Under the pieces are notes generated by a model that worked only from the letters and a program-made list of their open reading frames with translations, was not told the origin of the DNA and ran no database searches. Positions 24,010-37,262 of a DNA stretch of 64,000 nucleotides are shown here, one piece after another. Location of the stretch: the NCBI GenBank assembly GCA_014529385.2, contig CM043960.1, positions 73,815,410-73,879,409 of the forward strand, given 5' to 3'. How positions within the stretch are numbered: position 1 is the first letter of the stretch; every line of letters starts with the position of its first letter. The stretch comes from Adiantum capillus-veneris. Lineage: Eukaryota > Streptophyta > Polypodiopsida > Polypodiales > Pteridaceae. Position numbers and translations under genes: made by a program.

Positions 24010-24380
24010 TCTCTCATCACCTACTTCTAGGGCTCGCTCCCTCCTATGTAGGGATGCATGAAGACTTTTTGAGCACACACAAAGCATCCAATTTTCCTAA
24101 TGTTTGACCTTTGGACACAACCTTGGAATTTTGGAACCTTAGCATTTTGGAAGTTTTAATGGGTTGAACCTTAGGGTATTTAAAGCCCATTGTTGCACCT
24201 TGGTCTTTTGTAGATGGCCCCCTCTTTGGATCCCTATTTTCCCACATGTGGATCCCTATTTTGGCCGGTCTGCTAGCTTAACAAATATTCTAGCTTTTTC
24301 TCCACTGGCACATCCCCATACTAAATGATCAGTTTAACATAAGAAAATAATTTAGGAGAATTAGATATTAGTTATTATGA
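22730..24380 (-). repeat. 5' LTR of gypsy element B
   Basis: Full-length reverse copy of LTR A. It runs from TGTAACATTTAATGG (LTR end on minus) to ...TAGTTATTATGA at 24380, where the expected terminal CA reads GA. It contains an expanded GT tract (23927-23977) followed by a GA tract (23976-24005). Beyond 24380 lies sequence matching the tail of element C. Confidence 0.88.
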
Positions 24381-24473
24381 GAGGGAGCATGATATGGACT
24401 AAAGAGCATACATGCTTGTGGCAGCTACGTCTCCCAAGCACCAATGGACTAGTCATCCATTATGGAATGATGT
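24381..24473 (+). other. fragment of the gypsy element C tail
   Basis: The text from GGGAGCATGATATGGACTAA to TATGGAATGATGT matches 36313-36404 and 35893-35986. It is the left flank of the D insertion and ends in the D TSD ATGT. Confidence 0.8.
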
Positions 24474-24660
24474 TGAGGCGGTCCGGGGTGGGCAACAAGA
24501 AGAGTGGCCTCTAAGCACCCTTCTAGGCTCCCGTGCTGCTCAATTGGGTTGGGTTACCCAATTGAGTTTGGAAAAAACAAAAAACACACACACAAACCCG
24601 CAACCTAACCCTACACAAATTTGGAGCACCACCTAGTTTTGGATGCGAACTAGGGCGCGT

Positions 24661-24706
<46 letters not shown>

Positions 24707-27080
24707 CTCGGGATGCTTTGAAATATATCGGCAATGATCAAGAAAACACAATTATATATGTAAGAAAGAGAGAGAAGGAGGAGGGGGTGCTTGTTACATT
24801 AATACCTTCTTACAAATCTGTCATGACCAATCAAAGTGAGATTAGTATTTGTTCAACATAGCTTGAGTAAATTACACTACAAAAAATCATAAGAAAAGCA
24901 ACCCCAATTTTTTTCTTAAGGTGAGGGGAGTCCGCTCCACCCTGTCGCCCTCCTACAGTATGCAGGATTTATGGCTAAATTGATGACAACACCCAGAGAC
25001 AAGCTATCAAGAACTTAAAGAAAACACCAAGACACTTACACATCATTGTTGTCCATTACTTCACGTTGGAAGAGAGACAAAGTATCCAAGCTTAGTCCAA
25101 ATCCAACCTCCTTGATTCAACAAATGTTGGGCTTACACTAGTAGGAGAAATGATAGATTTCCTACTCTCAATTGAATGATCACTCTCTCTTACAATGTCA
25201 TAGAGCTCCCTTGCTAATCACCCCTAATACAATACATGCATATGCATAAGACAATGAGCTTCCACTCAAGAGCTCCTTCTAGAGAGGTTGAGCTTGGCAT
25301 TTCAAGCTATAGCATAGTGCTCTTGCTTATGGCTCCCCCCTTTTTGTGCTAGCTACACCCTCCTTTTATAGAAAATTTGGGGTCTAGGGTTACTCTTGTA
25401 ACCATGGTTGGGTTAGATTTTCAGCACTTATCTAATTTCTTTTGCTTGGAATTATCAAGAAGTTGGTGTGGATAGACGAAGAAGATAGAAGTGGAGGTGA
25501 TAGGACTTTTCATAGTAGGTTAGTGTTAGTAAATCAATAGAGTTAGTATTTTTATTGATTTACAAATCAAATTGGATATTTACAATGGGAGTATCCAAGT
25601 AGGATACAAATAAGGAAGAAAAAACTCTTAATAAGTAAGAAAATATGGATTTCTTACAATGTTGATGATCCAAGTGTCTTGAGTAGGGTCAATTTTGGCG
25701 CTTGTTGATGGTCCACTAGCTTTGATGGTACGTTTTTTCTCCACTCTTGACCTCCCTTTGGAGCCAAGGTAAGTGAACATGAGTAATCAATCACCATGAT
25801 GTTGTCTTTCAAGAGAAGAGGCTGAATTTTGTGGTTTTTTGATAGATATGGGTAATATGGATGAGGAAAAATGAGACTAGGTGGTCAATTTTGGAATGGA
25901 AGTGTGTGTAGGAGACATGAGTTAACCATGGTTTCTCTTATTCTTCAAGGTTGACAAGAAGGTGAGTAGGGTGCAGAGAGGAGTGGTGAGAGGTGGGGAT
26001 GATGAGTGGAGAAGTGTGTGTGAAAGAGGAAAATGATAAAGTGGAAGAGGGAGTGTGGCTGCATAGCATGGGCAAACTGGGGTCCAACAATAAAATCATA
26101 GCTCACAGCTCGTAGCTCAAAAAAATATGAAAACATTTGAGGTAAAAGTTCAGCCCACGAGCTACAACGTTTGTTTGTATCACCTTTTCAAATTTGGGGA
26201 GCATGTGATTTTTAAAAATTTAGCAAAACCGACTGTTTTTTTCCACTGCGCAAAGTCCTTGTGAGGTCCTTCTTTGGATGATTCTTTTGAATCCCTCCAA
26301 GAGTGAGCCCCCCATAGTGCATGCATGCATGCCACATACCCTTGATATTATTTGGTAGGTCTATAATTGAAGATATTGTTGAGATCATGATATAAGTGAA
26401 TAGTACAACTAAGAAAATCAAATATTGAGGGGTCTAAAAAAATATGTACATCTCAAATATAAATAATATACGTGGAAAAAATATAAAGGGATCAAAATAA
26501 ATCTCTCTCATTATAATTCTACCATAAAAAGATGAATATTTTTGGTGGTCTAATTTATGAGAGTAATAGAGAATAGATGTAGGAAGGGAAAAATCACAAT
26601 AGTGAAAAATTATACACATAAATAGAACTTGTTTTTTTGGATTTTTGTTGGGATGGAGTTACACCAAAAATAAGAGAAGCTTGCATGAAATTATTTTTAA
26701 TATGGAATAAAGAGTATGCAAAATGGTAAGAAAAAATATGGTAATGGTGAGTCAATGTACATAGCATAAATAACACACCATAGGTAGAAATATTTAAATA
26801 AATACCAAAATAATTATGAAAAATCCTTTTATTTAGGCCCTATATACAATGAAATATTTACACACAAATGGGCCATAATATACTTATAGTTTTTTATTTT
26901 TTTGGCTCAACTAGCCTAGTGACTAGCTAATTGAGGGTTTTTAAGAAAATATGGAGAAAGTCCCTAACTCACACATGCCTATGTACAGTGAAATGGTAGG
27001 GATAACCAAAATATTTGAGTGATTTGATAGGATGAGGGAGCTTACTATGGAAATTATGGAAAGCCGAAAAATGGCTATCA
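24474..27080 (-). repeat. 3' LTR of element D, 2.6 kb
   Basis: Minus-strand ends are TGATAGCC...GACCGCCTCA. It aligns to 32985-35568 throughout, with point changes and small indels. It carries a GA tract at 24663-24704. Short A/T-rich open frames inside have no family match that I recognise. Confidence 0.95.
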
Positions 27081-27100
27081 TTAGCCCTCCACCAGCATGA
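27081..27100 (-). promoter_or_regulatory. polypurine tract of element D
   Basis: The minus strand reads GGTGGAGGGCTAA directly before the TGATAGCC start of the 3' LTR. Confidence 0.7.
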
Positions 27101-27108
27101 TGGTATAT

Positions 27109-28525
27109 TCATGTACCATCATAGAGCATCTTTTCCGAAGAGAGTGCTTCAGAGTCCTTGACGAGATCTTCATTATTTGGCCCCTCAGAATTTTGGCTGG
27201 AGTTACACTCATGCTTCATGTAACAATACTTACATGCGACAACTGCCCTTTGACAGATCTTTGGTAGATCCTTTGGTAGAAGGCGACTCAAATAAGGCTT
27301 CAAGCGATACCCGTTTACCTTCCTGGAGTGCTCTTTCCCATTCAATTCCATAAGTTGATAGTAACTTGAATTGAACGCCTTCTTGACTATGTATGGACCC
27401 TACCATCTAGTTTCAAACTTGGCATCAAAACGATTATCGAGTCGATTGTCATACCTTAGCACAAGATCGCCTTCATTGATGCCTTTGTCCTTCAGCTTCT
27501 TGTCAAGATTTTCCTTTGTCTGTGTGGCTTTCCTCTTGTAGCACTCGTATGGTGCTTCTCTTTTCCACTCAAGCTCAGCTAAGGTAAGAAGTCGATCCAT
27601 CCATGCTTCTTGATCATCTTGTGCTGCTTTGCCATGAAGTCGCATTGTTGGAATGTTGAGCTCAATTGGTTGTAAACCCTCTTGACCATAGACCAAGTGA
27701 AATGGTGTAAACTCCGTGGCTTCCCTATATGTGGTTCGATACGCCCACAAAGCACCATCCAAGAAGTCATCCCACAACTTTGTCTTGTTTCTCACCATAT
27801 TTCTAATGATGCTTGCAATGACACCATTAGCTTTTTCTACCAGACCATTTGACTGGGGATAGTAGGGTGTACTGTGACGATGTAGAATGTGAAGTTATTC
27901 ACAGACTTCTGTGAGCAAGCCCTTTCTAAACCCTGGACCATTATCAGAAAACAATCTCCAAAGGTGTGTCAAACCTACAACAAATGTGAGTGTAGACAAA
28001 TTTGCTCACTGTCCTCTCATTTACCTTTGCCACACTTTGTGCTTCCACCCACCTAGTCATATAGTCTACAGCCACTAGAATGTAGAGTTTACCATTTTTT
28101 GTCCTAGGCAGAGGACCCATAGCATCAATGCCCCACTTTTCAAAGGGTCCATTTGAAAGCACAATTTGCCTTGGACCATAAACAAATCTTCTATTCCCAT
28201 CTACCTGACAATTGTGACAACTTTTACACCAATGTTGGACATCCACATGCAGACTTGGCCAAACATACCCCGCAAGAAAAATCTTCTTCACAGTTAACTC
28301 TTGGACAAAATGACCACCACATGCCTCTTCATGCAAACCTTTTAGAATGGATGGAATCTCCTTGATAGTTGGTACTCTTCTGCACACTTGATCCTTCCCT
28401 CTTTGATAGAGGGATCCTTCTAGGAAGAGATACACGCTTGACTTCTTCACGAGTCTCCTGTTCGGAGCCTTTGTGAAGTCTTGTGGAAACTCACCCTCCA
28501 AAATGTAGCTAATAATGGGAGTCAA
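27109..28525 (-). pseudogene. element D integrase
   Basis: Zinc domain: HEEACGGHF and HWCKSCHNCQ (about 28200-28330). Core: KWGIDAMGPLPRTKNGKLYILVAVDYMTRWVEA (about 28020-28140, shown here as the GIDAMGP and VAVDYMTRW motifs), the DNGPGF region, then YPQSNGLVEKANG (about 27830-27870). C-terminal half 27400-27798: LWAYRTTYREATEFTPFHLV, YGQEGLQP and GDLVLRY, then a TAG at 27400 before GPYIVKKAF, with the tail at 27109-27351. The acidic triad is readable in pieces across frames. This is the last protein-coding domain before the polypurine tract. Confidence 0.9.
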
Positions 28526-28528
28526 TGA

Positions 28529-29192
28529 CTACAATCCTTGGTATCTCGGTTGCTTGATAGTTGCTGCCACCATGATGACCTGCACTTCTTTCTCAACACA
28601 TGTAACTACTTGCTGTGCAAGTAAATCAACATCTTCATTCTGTTTCCTAGGAACATGATATAGTTGTCCTTCTTCAAACTGATTGAACAGCCTACGAATG
28701 GCATGAACTTTTGTCCTTAGGTTTTCATTCTTGCATGCCCAAATGCCTAAAATTTGCTTCATAATGAGAAGTGCATCCCCTTTTACCATGAGACGTTGTA
28801 TACCTTGGCCAATGCATATCTTTAAACCATGAAGTAGTGTGTCATATTCTGCTTCATTGTTGTTAGTTGAACCTGGTAGATTGACCTTCTCTTTCATGAC
28901 CACCTCCCTACTTGGGTTGAGCAACACTAGCCCTCCCTCCTGTGGCTCATCGAAAAGCTCCATCAAAGAACAAGGTAAAAGCATTAAGAATATTTTTTGG
29001 TGGTGGCAATGGTAGGGTCTTTATTTCAGGAACCTTTATCTCCTTCTCATGTACCCTATGAGTAAGGATCCCTCCCAATTGTGCACGCACACTATCTTCC
29101 ACCTTGAAAGAGTATTGGAACTCTTGTAACTCCATAATCCACTTTGAGATCCTAGTACTAAGATTCATTTGAGATGACACCCAAGGGAACAA
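28529..29192 (-). pseudogene. element D second (archaeal-type) RNase H
   Basis: FTLFFDGAFR (first catalytic Asp) ends the preceding frame near 28960. After a frameshift come GGLVLLNPSREVV, STNNNEAEYDTLLHGLKICI (catalytic Glu region), RLMVKGDALLIMKQI (Asp), then VPRKQNEDVDLLAQQ with the final Asp. This order matches the additional RNase H domain of Tat-lineage gypsy elements. It lies between the standard RNase H and the integrase. Confidence 0.85.
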
Positions 29193-30520
29193 TTTTCTGC
29201 AGTGAGAATTACAAAAGGTTTGGGTAGCAGGTAGGATCTAAAATTTCTCACCGCAAACATGAGAGAAAGCATCATGATTTCTGCTTCTGTGTAGCCTCTC
29301 TCCAAAGCATTCATGCCCCTACTAGCAAAGTAGATGGGTCGCATCCTGGTACTGTGGGGATCTTGTTGTAGCAACACAACAACAATTGTTTTCCTTCCAA
29401 CACTAGAGCTAACAAAGAATGTGTACTACCAACAAGGAGGCATGAGTGTTGGTAGCTCTCACAAAATGACTTTAATGTTACAAAAGTACTCTTCAAGCTC
29501 ATCAGACCATGCAAATTCTACTTGTTGTGTCAACTTTTGCAAAGGATGAAGCAACTCCGAAGCTAAGTGAATAAAGCGTGACATATACTTCACCTTTTGA
29601 ATGAATGAGATGACCTCTTTGAGATTCTTGGGTGATGGGAGCTCAATAACATCCTTTGCCATTGAAGGATCCACCTCAATGCCTTTATAGGAAACCTTGT
29701 GACCAAGCAAGATCACTTCATCCTCACCTATGTGACACTTGTCGAGATTGAGTTGACCTCCCATGTCGTAGAGCTTCTTTAATCCTTCTTCTACCCTTTG
29801 TAGATGCAATGATTTTGAGCTATAAATGCAAAAATCATCAATAAAAACCCTAATGGACTTTCCAAAGAATTATTGAAACACCATGTTCATGAAGCCTTGG
29901 AAAGTTGCAGGAGCATTTGTCAGACCAAATGGCATGACTCTAAAAGCATAACAACCCCAAGGAGTGATGAAGGTTGTTTTCAACTGATCTTCCAATGCGA
30001 TACCTATTTGAAAGTAACCCGAGTAGACATCACACACAGTGTACTTATCATGCCCAGCTACCTCATTTAGTATCTCATCCTGAAATGGGAGGGGAAAGTG
30101 ATCTCTTTTTGTTGCCTCATTGAGTGGACGGTAATCCACACACACCCTCCACTTGCCGTTTTTCTTAGGAGTGACAACAACGGGAGAGACCCACTCTGAA
30201 TTCTCCACTAGATAAATGAAACCTGCTGCTAGAAGCTTTCTAACCTCCTTGAGTAGAGCATGCTCCTTTATAACTCCTAGCCTTCGTAGCTTTTGAGCTT
30301 TAGGTGCGGCCTCAGGCTTTAACTCAATATTGTGTTGAACAACATCTACCCCACGCACGTCGGTGTAGTCTTTAGCAAAAAGCCTAGGAAACTTCCTTAG
30401 CACACATTTGAACTCCTCTCTTTCATCCTTTGTAAGTGTTGTAGATAACATACCTTCTAGCATTCTTTCATCTTCCACTTTTTGGTTCTCTTGGGAACTA
30501 CCTCTTCCAAACCTGGGCAA
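29165..30520 (-). pseudogene. element D reverse transcriptase and first RNase H
   Basis: RT begins with LRRLGVIKEHALLKEVRKLL, then WVSPVVVTPKKNGKWRVCVDYRPLNEAT (motif KNGKWRVCVDYR), YFQIGIALEDQ, FRVMPFGLTNAPATF and, after a TAA at 29870, the active site FIDDFCIYS near 29840. The thumb/connection follows at 29459-29809 (LLGHKVSYKGIEVDP). The first RNase H is partial: RPIYFASRGMNALERGYTEAE and RNFRSYLLPKPFVILT (29165-29377). Three frames are used. All expected RT blocks are present. Confidence 0.92.
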
Positions 30521-31614
30521 GAGGTCTTTTGGTTGTTTGGCTTAAACCTTACCCCCATGACTTCAATGGAAGACTCCTCTTCAGTAATGTTGCCGCTACA
30601 TTCTCCTTCTGAAGTGCTATCGGTCCAGCCTTCCTCCGTCTCACTTTGAGATGATTCTTCATGGAGCTCCTCTTGGCGTTGCTCCTTCATGTCAAATACA
30701 ACCTTCTTATGATTGTCATTCCTACAAATTAGCTTTCCACTCTCTCAATCCTGCAAAGCTCGCATTTTCATTAGCCATGGTCTTCCTAGGATAAATGGGT
30801 AACCATTTCCTTTGGTAGACATGACATAGAAATCCACTGCCTTCTTAATGCCAAAGGCCTCCACAAAAACATTTTTACAAATGCTTACGCACCTAGCCTT
30901 TCTATTGTTTGCCATCTTGAATTTAATTTTAGGTGTCTCATGGATGTGCATGCCTAGTCTTTGCATGAGCCCCTCTCTCATGATGCAAATTTGTGCACCC
31001 CCATCCACTAGACCTTTCCTAACCAATCTTCCCTTGATGTAACAATCTAGCACAGGTGTAATATCCTCATTTATTTCTTCTTGTGCAATTTTTACAACAG
31101 GAACACTCTCTTTTACCTTTCTCCTCATGCTAACTGCCTTTGTTAAATCCCTCCTAACTTGTGGACATAATGCAAAAAACTGAGGCCATGAGATATCAGG
31201 ACCCTTACCTCTCATGTCTTCCAACAAGTTGTAAGAATCCATTCCATGTCCAAGAGGGAAGTCTTGGAGGTTGATACGACGTCGAGTCTTCTTAGCTTCC
31301 TTTGTCTCCTTTGCCTTCTTGCCTCGTCCATGGTCACTCTGTGATGTGACACCTTCTTTGTGTTTACCTTTTCCTCGGCCGCACTTAATGCCATTTTCTT
31401 CCATGTCAAACTCATTTGAATTTGTCAGCTCTACCACATGCACATTTGGATCTGGCAAAGGTGGAACTCCTTCTACCCCTTGTGGAGGTGGTCTTGGTCC
31501 ATTTGGTCTTTGTAGAAACCATGGTTGCTGACTAGTTCCTTCACCTGCATTCATCACTGGGTAATTCAAATTAGGTTTCCTGGGCTCCCTATGAGGCCAA
31601 GGACAATTATACAT
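30457..31614 (-). pseudogene. element D aspartic protease and linker
   Basis: The active-site region is GLVDGGAQICIM (about 30980-31020), so the usual DTGA/DSGA is DGGA. The C-terminal motif FILGRPWLMKM lies near 30775-30805. Upstream (31614 side) is the post-knuckle linker with Lys/Arg-rich KKAKETKEAKKTRRR. Downstream is the D/E/S-rich linker (30457-30690) that also occurs in the CACTA capture at 15102-15449. A stop separates protease from the linker. Confidence 0.88.
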
Positions 31615-32442
31615 CCCATGTCCAGACTCTCCGCAATTCCAACATTACAAGAATCCCCTAGGTCGTGGTGGCTCTTGCTCTTCGGACTTCTTTGCTTGTC
31701 CCTTGGGACCTACATTTTGTGCAAGCTGAATTGACAGGCTGCTTAAAGATTCATTTAACTTCTCAATCACTTCCGCCGTTACCTCAGGAAGCTCCCTAAA
31801 TGTTGATGCTTGTGACTTACCTTAGGGTCTAAGACCTTCTATTGGAACCTCCCCCCTTAAGCACTTGAGATTCCTATATTTCTCAGCAGCCCTAGTTTCA
31901 GCTGCATCAAAGGTAGCAGGTGCACCGGACTCACCTTTTACCTTAAGGTCAGGAAAGAGTCCGGATATGAACCTCTCCTTCTTTAGAAATTCTGTACCAT
32001 CACCAAGGTTAGCAACATTTCGTATCCATAGAGCCCAAAGACGTAGAAACTCTTGCTTGTACAAGTAGTAGTCATCCAAGTCTTTTTGCTCATGAGAAAC
32101 AATGTCTTGCCATAGTTTTTGAGTGTTTTGGGGATCAAAGAAGTATTTCTTGAAATGATTCAAAACTTCTGTGTAATTCCCCTTAACTTCCTCAGGCAAA
32201 GAGTCAAACCAAGTGCTAGCATCTTTCCTAAGGACCACCTCAAACATTTCTACATGTTCTTGATCAGTTACTATCCTCTTAATATGGCAAGACATCTGGA
32301 AATTCTCTAAAAATAATTCTGCATCCTCTCCAGGCTCTCCAAAGAAAAGAGGATATCCAGACATTTGGCGTTGGCTCTCCATTGAATTGATTTCAAAGTG
32401 ACGCACGTTTTTCTTTTTTCTTTCTTTAAAAGATTTACACAA
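31615..32442 (-). pseudogene. element D gag
   Basis: Open frame 31822-32442 carries a retrotransposon gag core: YPLFFGEPGEDAELFLENFQ, EVVLRKDASTWFDSLPEEVK, FKKYFFDPQNTQKLWQDI and YKQEFLRLW. A CCHC knuckle, CWNCGESGHGMYNC, follows at about 31607-31650 after a TAA just before it. The Met start at 32442 is a guess. A start at the Met of MESQRQMSGYPLFF (about 32382) is equally likely. Confidence 0.85.
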
Positions 32443-32984
32443 TAATATTTTCTAAATTGCAATCTATTTCTACAACAAAATAAAAATATTCACATCAATG
32501 ACCTATGATAATCTCCTACACGAAATTTGGTGACGCGATAATTTCTCCTACTCTTTGGGCACCAAACATGAACACCATACGTTGTTGAAAATGGATTTTT
32601 CTACTAATTGCAATGTTTACTCTAATGTGTGGAGTGAAATGGAAGGGGAAAACCTCTATTCCTGGGCCATTATCCATGGTCTGTGCATGCCCTAATTCTT
32701 AAAACAAAACAAAAATATAGACGTCCAGACTAAGGTCGTACCTAATGAGAGAAAAAATAAAAGGATTATTGAAGCGTTTATCTCGGTCAACCTAAGAGGA
32801 CCTAAAATTATACGAATTACACGTTGAAATTGCAACTTAGTACTAACAATTATGTGTACCTTTTTCCTTGCAATGGGAATGAAGAGATCATACAAATTCT
32901 CGTGATTCATGCAAACTACTTGACTATGCTAAAGGTTGATTCTACACAAAAATACACAAGCCGTCCTCAGTGCAGGCACCAATT
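32443..32984 (-). other. 5' leader and candidate primer site of element D
   Basis: Non-coding. The minus strand just after the LTR reads AATTGGTGCCTGCACTGAGG (about 32965-32984). TTGGTGCC is a plausible primer-site start, but I cannot assign the tRNA. Confidence 0.55.
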
Positions 32985-33156
32985 TGAGGCGGTCCGGGGC
33001 AGGCAACAAGAAGAGTGGCCTCTAAGCACCCTTCTAGGCTCCCATGCTGCTCAATTGAGTTGGGGTTGGAAAAAAAAACAAACACACACACAAACCTTCA
33101 ACCTAACCCTACACAACTTTCGGGCACCACCTAGTTTTGGATGCGAACTAGGACGC

Positions 33157-33226
<70 letters not shown>

Positions 33227-35568
33227 CTTGGGCTACTTTGAAATGTATCGGCAATGATCAAGCAAATACAATTATATATGTAAGAAAGAGAGAGAAGGAG
33301 GAGGGGGTGCTTGTTGCATTAATACCTTCTTACAAATTTTTCATGACCAATCAAAGTGAGATTAGTATTTGTTCAACATAGCTTGAGTAAATTACACCAC
33401 AACACATCACAAGAAAAGCCACCCCAATCACTGTTTTAAGGTCAAGGGAGTCCTCTCCAGCCTGTCGCTCTCTTACAGTATGTGGGATTTATGGCTAAAT
33501 TGATGACAACACCCAGAGACAAGCTATCAAGAACTTAAAGAAAACACCAAGACACTTACACATCATTTTTGTCCATTACTTCACGCTGGAAGAGAGACAA
33601 AGTATCCAAGCTTAGTCCAAATCCACCCTCCTTGATTGAGAAAATGTTGGGCTTACACTAGTAGGAGAAATGATAGATTTCCTACTCTCAATTGAATGAT
33701 CACTCTCTCTTACAATGTCATAGAGCCCCCTTGCTAATCACCCCTAATACAATACATGCATATGCATAAGACAATGAGCTTCCACTCAAGAGATCCTTCT
33801 AGAGAGGTTGAGCTTGGCTTCTCAAGCTATAGCATAGTGCTCTTGCTTATGGCTCCCCCCTTTTTGTGCTAGCTACACCCTCCTTTTATAGTTTTTTTGG
33901 GGGCTAGGGTTACTCCTCTAACCATGGTTGGGTTAGATTTTCAGTACTTATGTAATTTCTTTTGCTTGGAATTATCAAGAAGTTGGTGTGGATAGATGAA
34001 GAAGAGAGAGAGGAGAGAAGTGGAGGTGATAGGACTTTTCATAGTAGGTTAGTGTTAGTAAATTAGTAGAGTTAGTATTTTTATTGATTTACAAATGGAA
34101 TTGGATATTTACAATGGGAGTATCCAAGTAGGATACAAATAAGGAAGAAAAAACTCTTAATAGGTAAGAAAATATGGATTTCTTACAATGTTGATGCTCC
34201 AAGTGTCTTGAGTAGGGTCAATTTTCACGCTTGTTGACGGTCCACTAGCTTGATGGTACGTTCTTTCTCCACTCTTGACCTCAGTAATCAATTACCACGA
34301 TGCTGTCTTTCAAGAGAAGAGGTTGAATTTTGTGGTTTTTTGATAGATATGGGTAATATGGATGAGGAAAAATGAGACTAGGTGGTCAATTTTGGAATGC
34401 AAGTGTGTGTAGGAGACATGAGTTCACCATGGTTTCTCTTATTCTTCAAGGTTGAGAAGAAGGTGAGTAGGGTGCAGAGAGGTGGGGATGATGAGTGGAG
34501 AAGTGTGTGTGAAAGAGGAAAATGATAAAGTGGAAGAGGGAGTGTGGCTGCATAGCATGGGCAAACTGGGGTCCACCAATGAAATCATAGCTCACAACTC
34601 GTAGCTCAAAAAAATATGAAAACATTTGAGGTAAAAGTTCAGCCCATGAGCTACAACGTTTGTTTGTATCACCTTTTCAAATTTGGGGAGCATGTGATCT
34701 TTAAAAGTTTAGCATAACCGACTAGTTTTTTCCACTACACAAAGTCCTTATGAGGTCCTTCTTTGGATGATTCTTTTGAATCCCTCCAAGAGTGAGCCCC
34801 CCATAGTGCATGCATGCATGCCACATACCCATGACCTTATTTGGTAGGTCTATAATTGAAGATATTGTTGAGATCATGATATAAGTGAATAGTACAACTA
34901 AGAAAATCAAATATTGAGGGGTCTAAAAAAATATGTACATGTCAAATATAAATAATATAGGTGGAAAAAATATAAAGGGGTCAAAATAAATCTCTCATTA
35001 TAATTCTACCATAAAAAGATGAATATTTTTGGTGGTCTAATTTATGAGAGTAATAGAGAATAGATGTAGGAAGGAAAAAATCACAATAGTGAAAAAATAT
35101 ACACATAAATAGAACTAGTTTTTTTGGATTTTTGTTGGGATGGAGTCACACCAAAAATAAGATAATCTTGCATGAAATTATTTTTATATGGAATAAAGAG
35201 TATGCAAAATGGTAAGAAAAAATATGGTAATGGTGAGTCAATGTACATAGCATAAATAACACACCATAGGTAGAAATATTTAAATAAATACCAAAATAAT
35301 TATGAAAAATCCTTTTATTTAGGCCCTATATACAATGAAATATTTACACACAAATGGGCCATAATATACTTATAGTTTTTTTTTTTTTGGCTCAACTAGC
35401 CTAGTGACTAGCTAATTGAGGGTTTTTAAGAAAATATGGAGAAAGTCCCTAACTCACACACACCTATGTACAGTGAAAGTATAGGGATAACCAAAATATT
35501 TGAGTGATTTGATGAAAGGGTGAGGTAGCTTACTATGGCAATTATGGAAAGCCGAAAAACGGCTATCA
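32985..35568 (-). repeat. 5' LTR of element D
   Basis: Partner of 24474-27080. It has a GA tract at 33159-33224, longer than in the other LTR. Near 34280 it lacks about 30 bp present in the other LTR around 25755-25785. Confidence 0.95.
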
Positions 35569-36512
35569 ATGTCGTAGGGTGAAAAGGGTCCTCTACCCGC
35601 TAATAAACATACAGTAATGACTAAGACTTTATCTCTTCTACCCCATAGTGGAGAATGACTAAATTATCCTTTTGAAGATGCTAGATGGATGCAAGAAATA
35701 CAGCTTAAGGATAGTATGAACCTTCTCAATGCTTATAATGCTACACAGATGTATATGATTTTTAAATGAACAATGTTTTTGTCTTATAAGATTAATCCTC
35801 TTTTGTGCACAAATTGAAATATTATGCATGATTAGAATCATGTTTGTGATGACGACGTCACTCAAACTCCAAGTAGAATATCTTACTCTACTTTGGGAAT
35901 ATGATATGGACTAAAGAGTAGACATGCTTGTGGCAGCTAGTCTCCCAAGCACCAAATGGACTAGTCATACATTCTGGAATGATGTCGTAGTGTGAAAAGG
36001 GATCCTCTACCCGCTAAGAAACGTAGACTAATGACTAAGACTTTATCTCTTCTATCTCATAGTCGAGGATGACTAAATTATCCTTTTGAAGATGCTAGAT
36101 GGATGCAAGGAATATAGCTTAAGGATAGTATGCAGTTTCTCAATGCTTACAATGCTATAATACAAAAAAAAATGCTTTTTAAATGAACAATGTTTTTGTC
36201 TTATAAGACTAATCCTCTTTTGTGAACAAATTTAAATAGTTTGCATGCTTAGAATCATGTTTGTGTTGACGACGTCACTCAAACACCAAATAGAATTTGT
36301 TACTCTACTTTGGGAGTATGATATGGACTAAAGAGCAGATATGCTTGCGGCAGCTACGTCTCCCAAGCGCCAAATGGACTAGTCATCCATTCTGAAATGA
36401 TGTTGTAGGGTGAAAATGGATCCTCTACCCGCTAAGAAACATAGACTAATGACTAAGACTTTATCTCTTCTACCCCATAGTCGAGGACGACTATGATTTT
36501 AAGAGAGAGGTT
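35569..36512 (+). repeat. tandemly repeated tail of gypsy element C
   Basis: A unit of about 415 bp starting ATGTCGTAGGGTGAAAA occurs at 35569, 35982 and (partial) 36400. Each full unit includes a chromodomain-like coding remnant, EDARWMQEIQLKDSMN (about 35680-35730, recurring near 36090), then untranslated tail. Sequence corresponds to A's tail at 1025-1480 in single copy. Confidence 0.85.
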
Positions 36513-37195
36513 ATGTCATAAAATCTAATATCTAACCAACCCAAATGATTTTCTCATATTAAACTGATCATTTCATGTGGGAGAATGAACAAGAACAAGG
36601 GTTAAAATATAGACATGTCTCACGGATCTCTCTCAACACGAGGCCAAGGTTAAAGGGGTCCAAATGAGAGATGGTATGTTAAAGAGAAATGCTACCTAAT
36701 GGACCTTAAAGACCTTAGGGTTAGCTTCATTAAAGACCTCTAAAAGTTAGCGTTTAATTCCTTTGACCTTAGGCAAGCTAGGGTTGACCTTGAGGTGGGA
36801 ATCCTACCCACGCATGAGGTGCTTGTCACGCATGCTAACTAAAGTGCTTATAGTGTTTGTGGGAACCTTTCCCAAGCTTGAGGTGCTTCTTATGCTTAAA
36901 TAACTAAGGCAATTAAAGTATTCAATTCAAACAAAAGCTCTCAACAGGCATAAACAATTTCCATGCTTAAAAGATTAGGTACTTAAGGTGCTCAACTCAA
37001 ACATGATATCTTAGGAAGCATAAAAGACACATGTCAAGATCCTCCCCATGTGGACCTCATGACGTGCTTGATTCCTATCAGATAGGATTTAAAGGGATCC
37101 AATGAGAATTTAGATGCATAAAAATAAATAATTAATCTCTTTCTCTCAAAGAGAAAAAAAACGACACATGTCCAAACGTTATTATTAAATAATAC

Positions 37196-37262
<67 letters not shown>

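Larger units (their letters stand above)
24474..35568 (-). mobile_element. Tat-type Ty3/gypsy retrotransposon D, 11.1 kb
   Basis: Two long LTRs (24474-27080 and 32985-35568) flank a minus-strand gag, protease, RT, RNase H, archaeal-type RNase H, integrase order. The second RNase H before integrase is the hallmark of the plant Tat lineage. The TSD is ATGT (24470-24473 and 35569-35572). Removing the element restores the sequence AATGATGTCGTAGGG seen uninterrupted at 35979-35993. A polypurine tract lies next to the left LTR. Stops and frameshifts occur in every gene, so the copy is defective, but the LTRs are still very similar. Confidence 0.95.
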
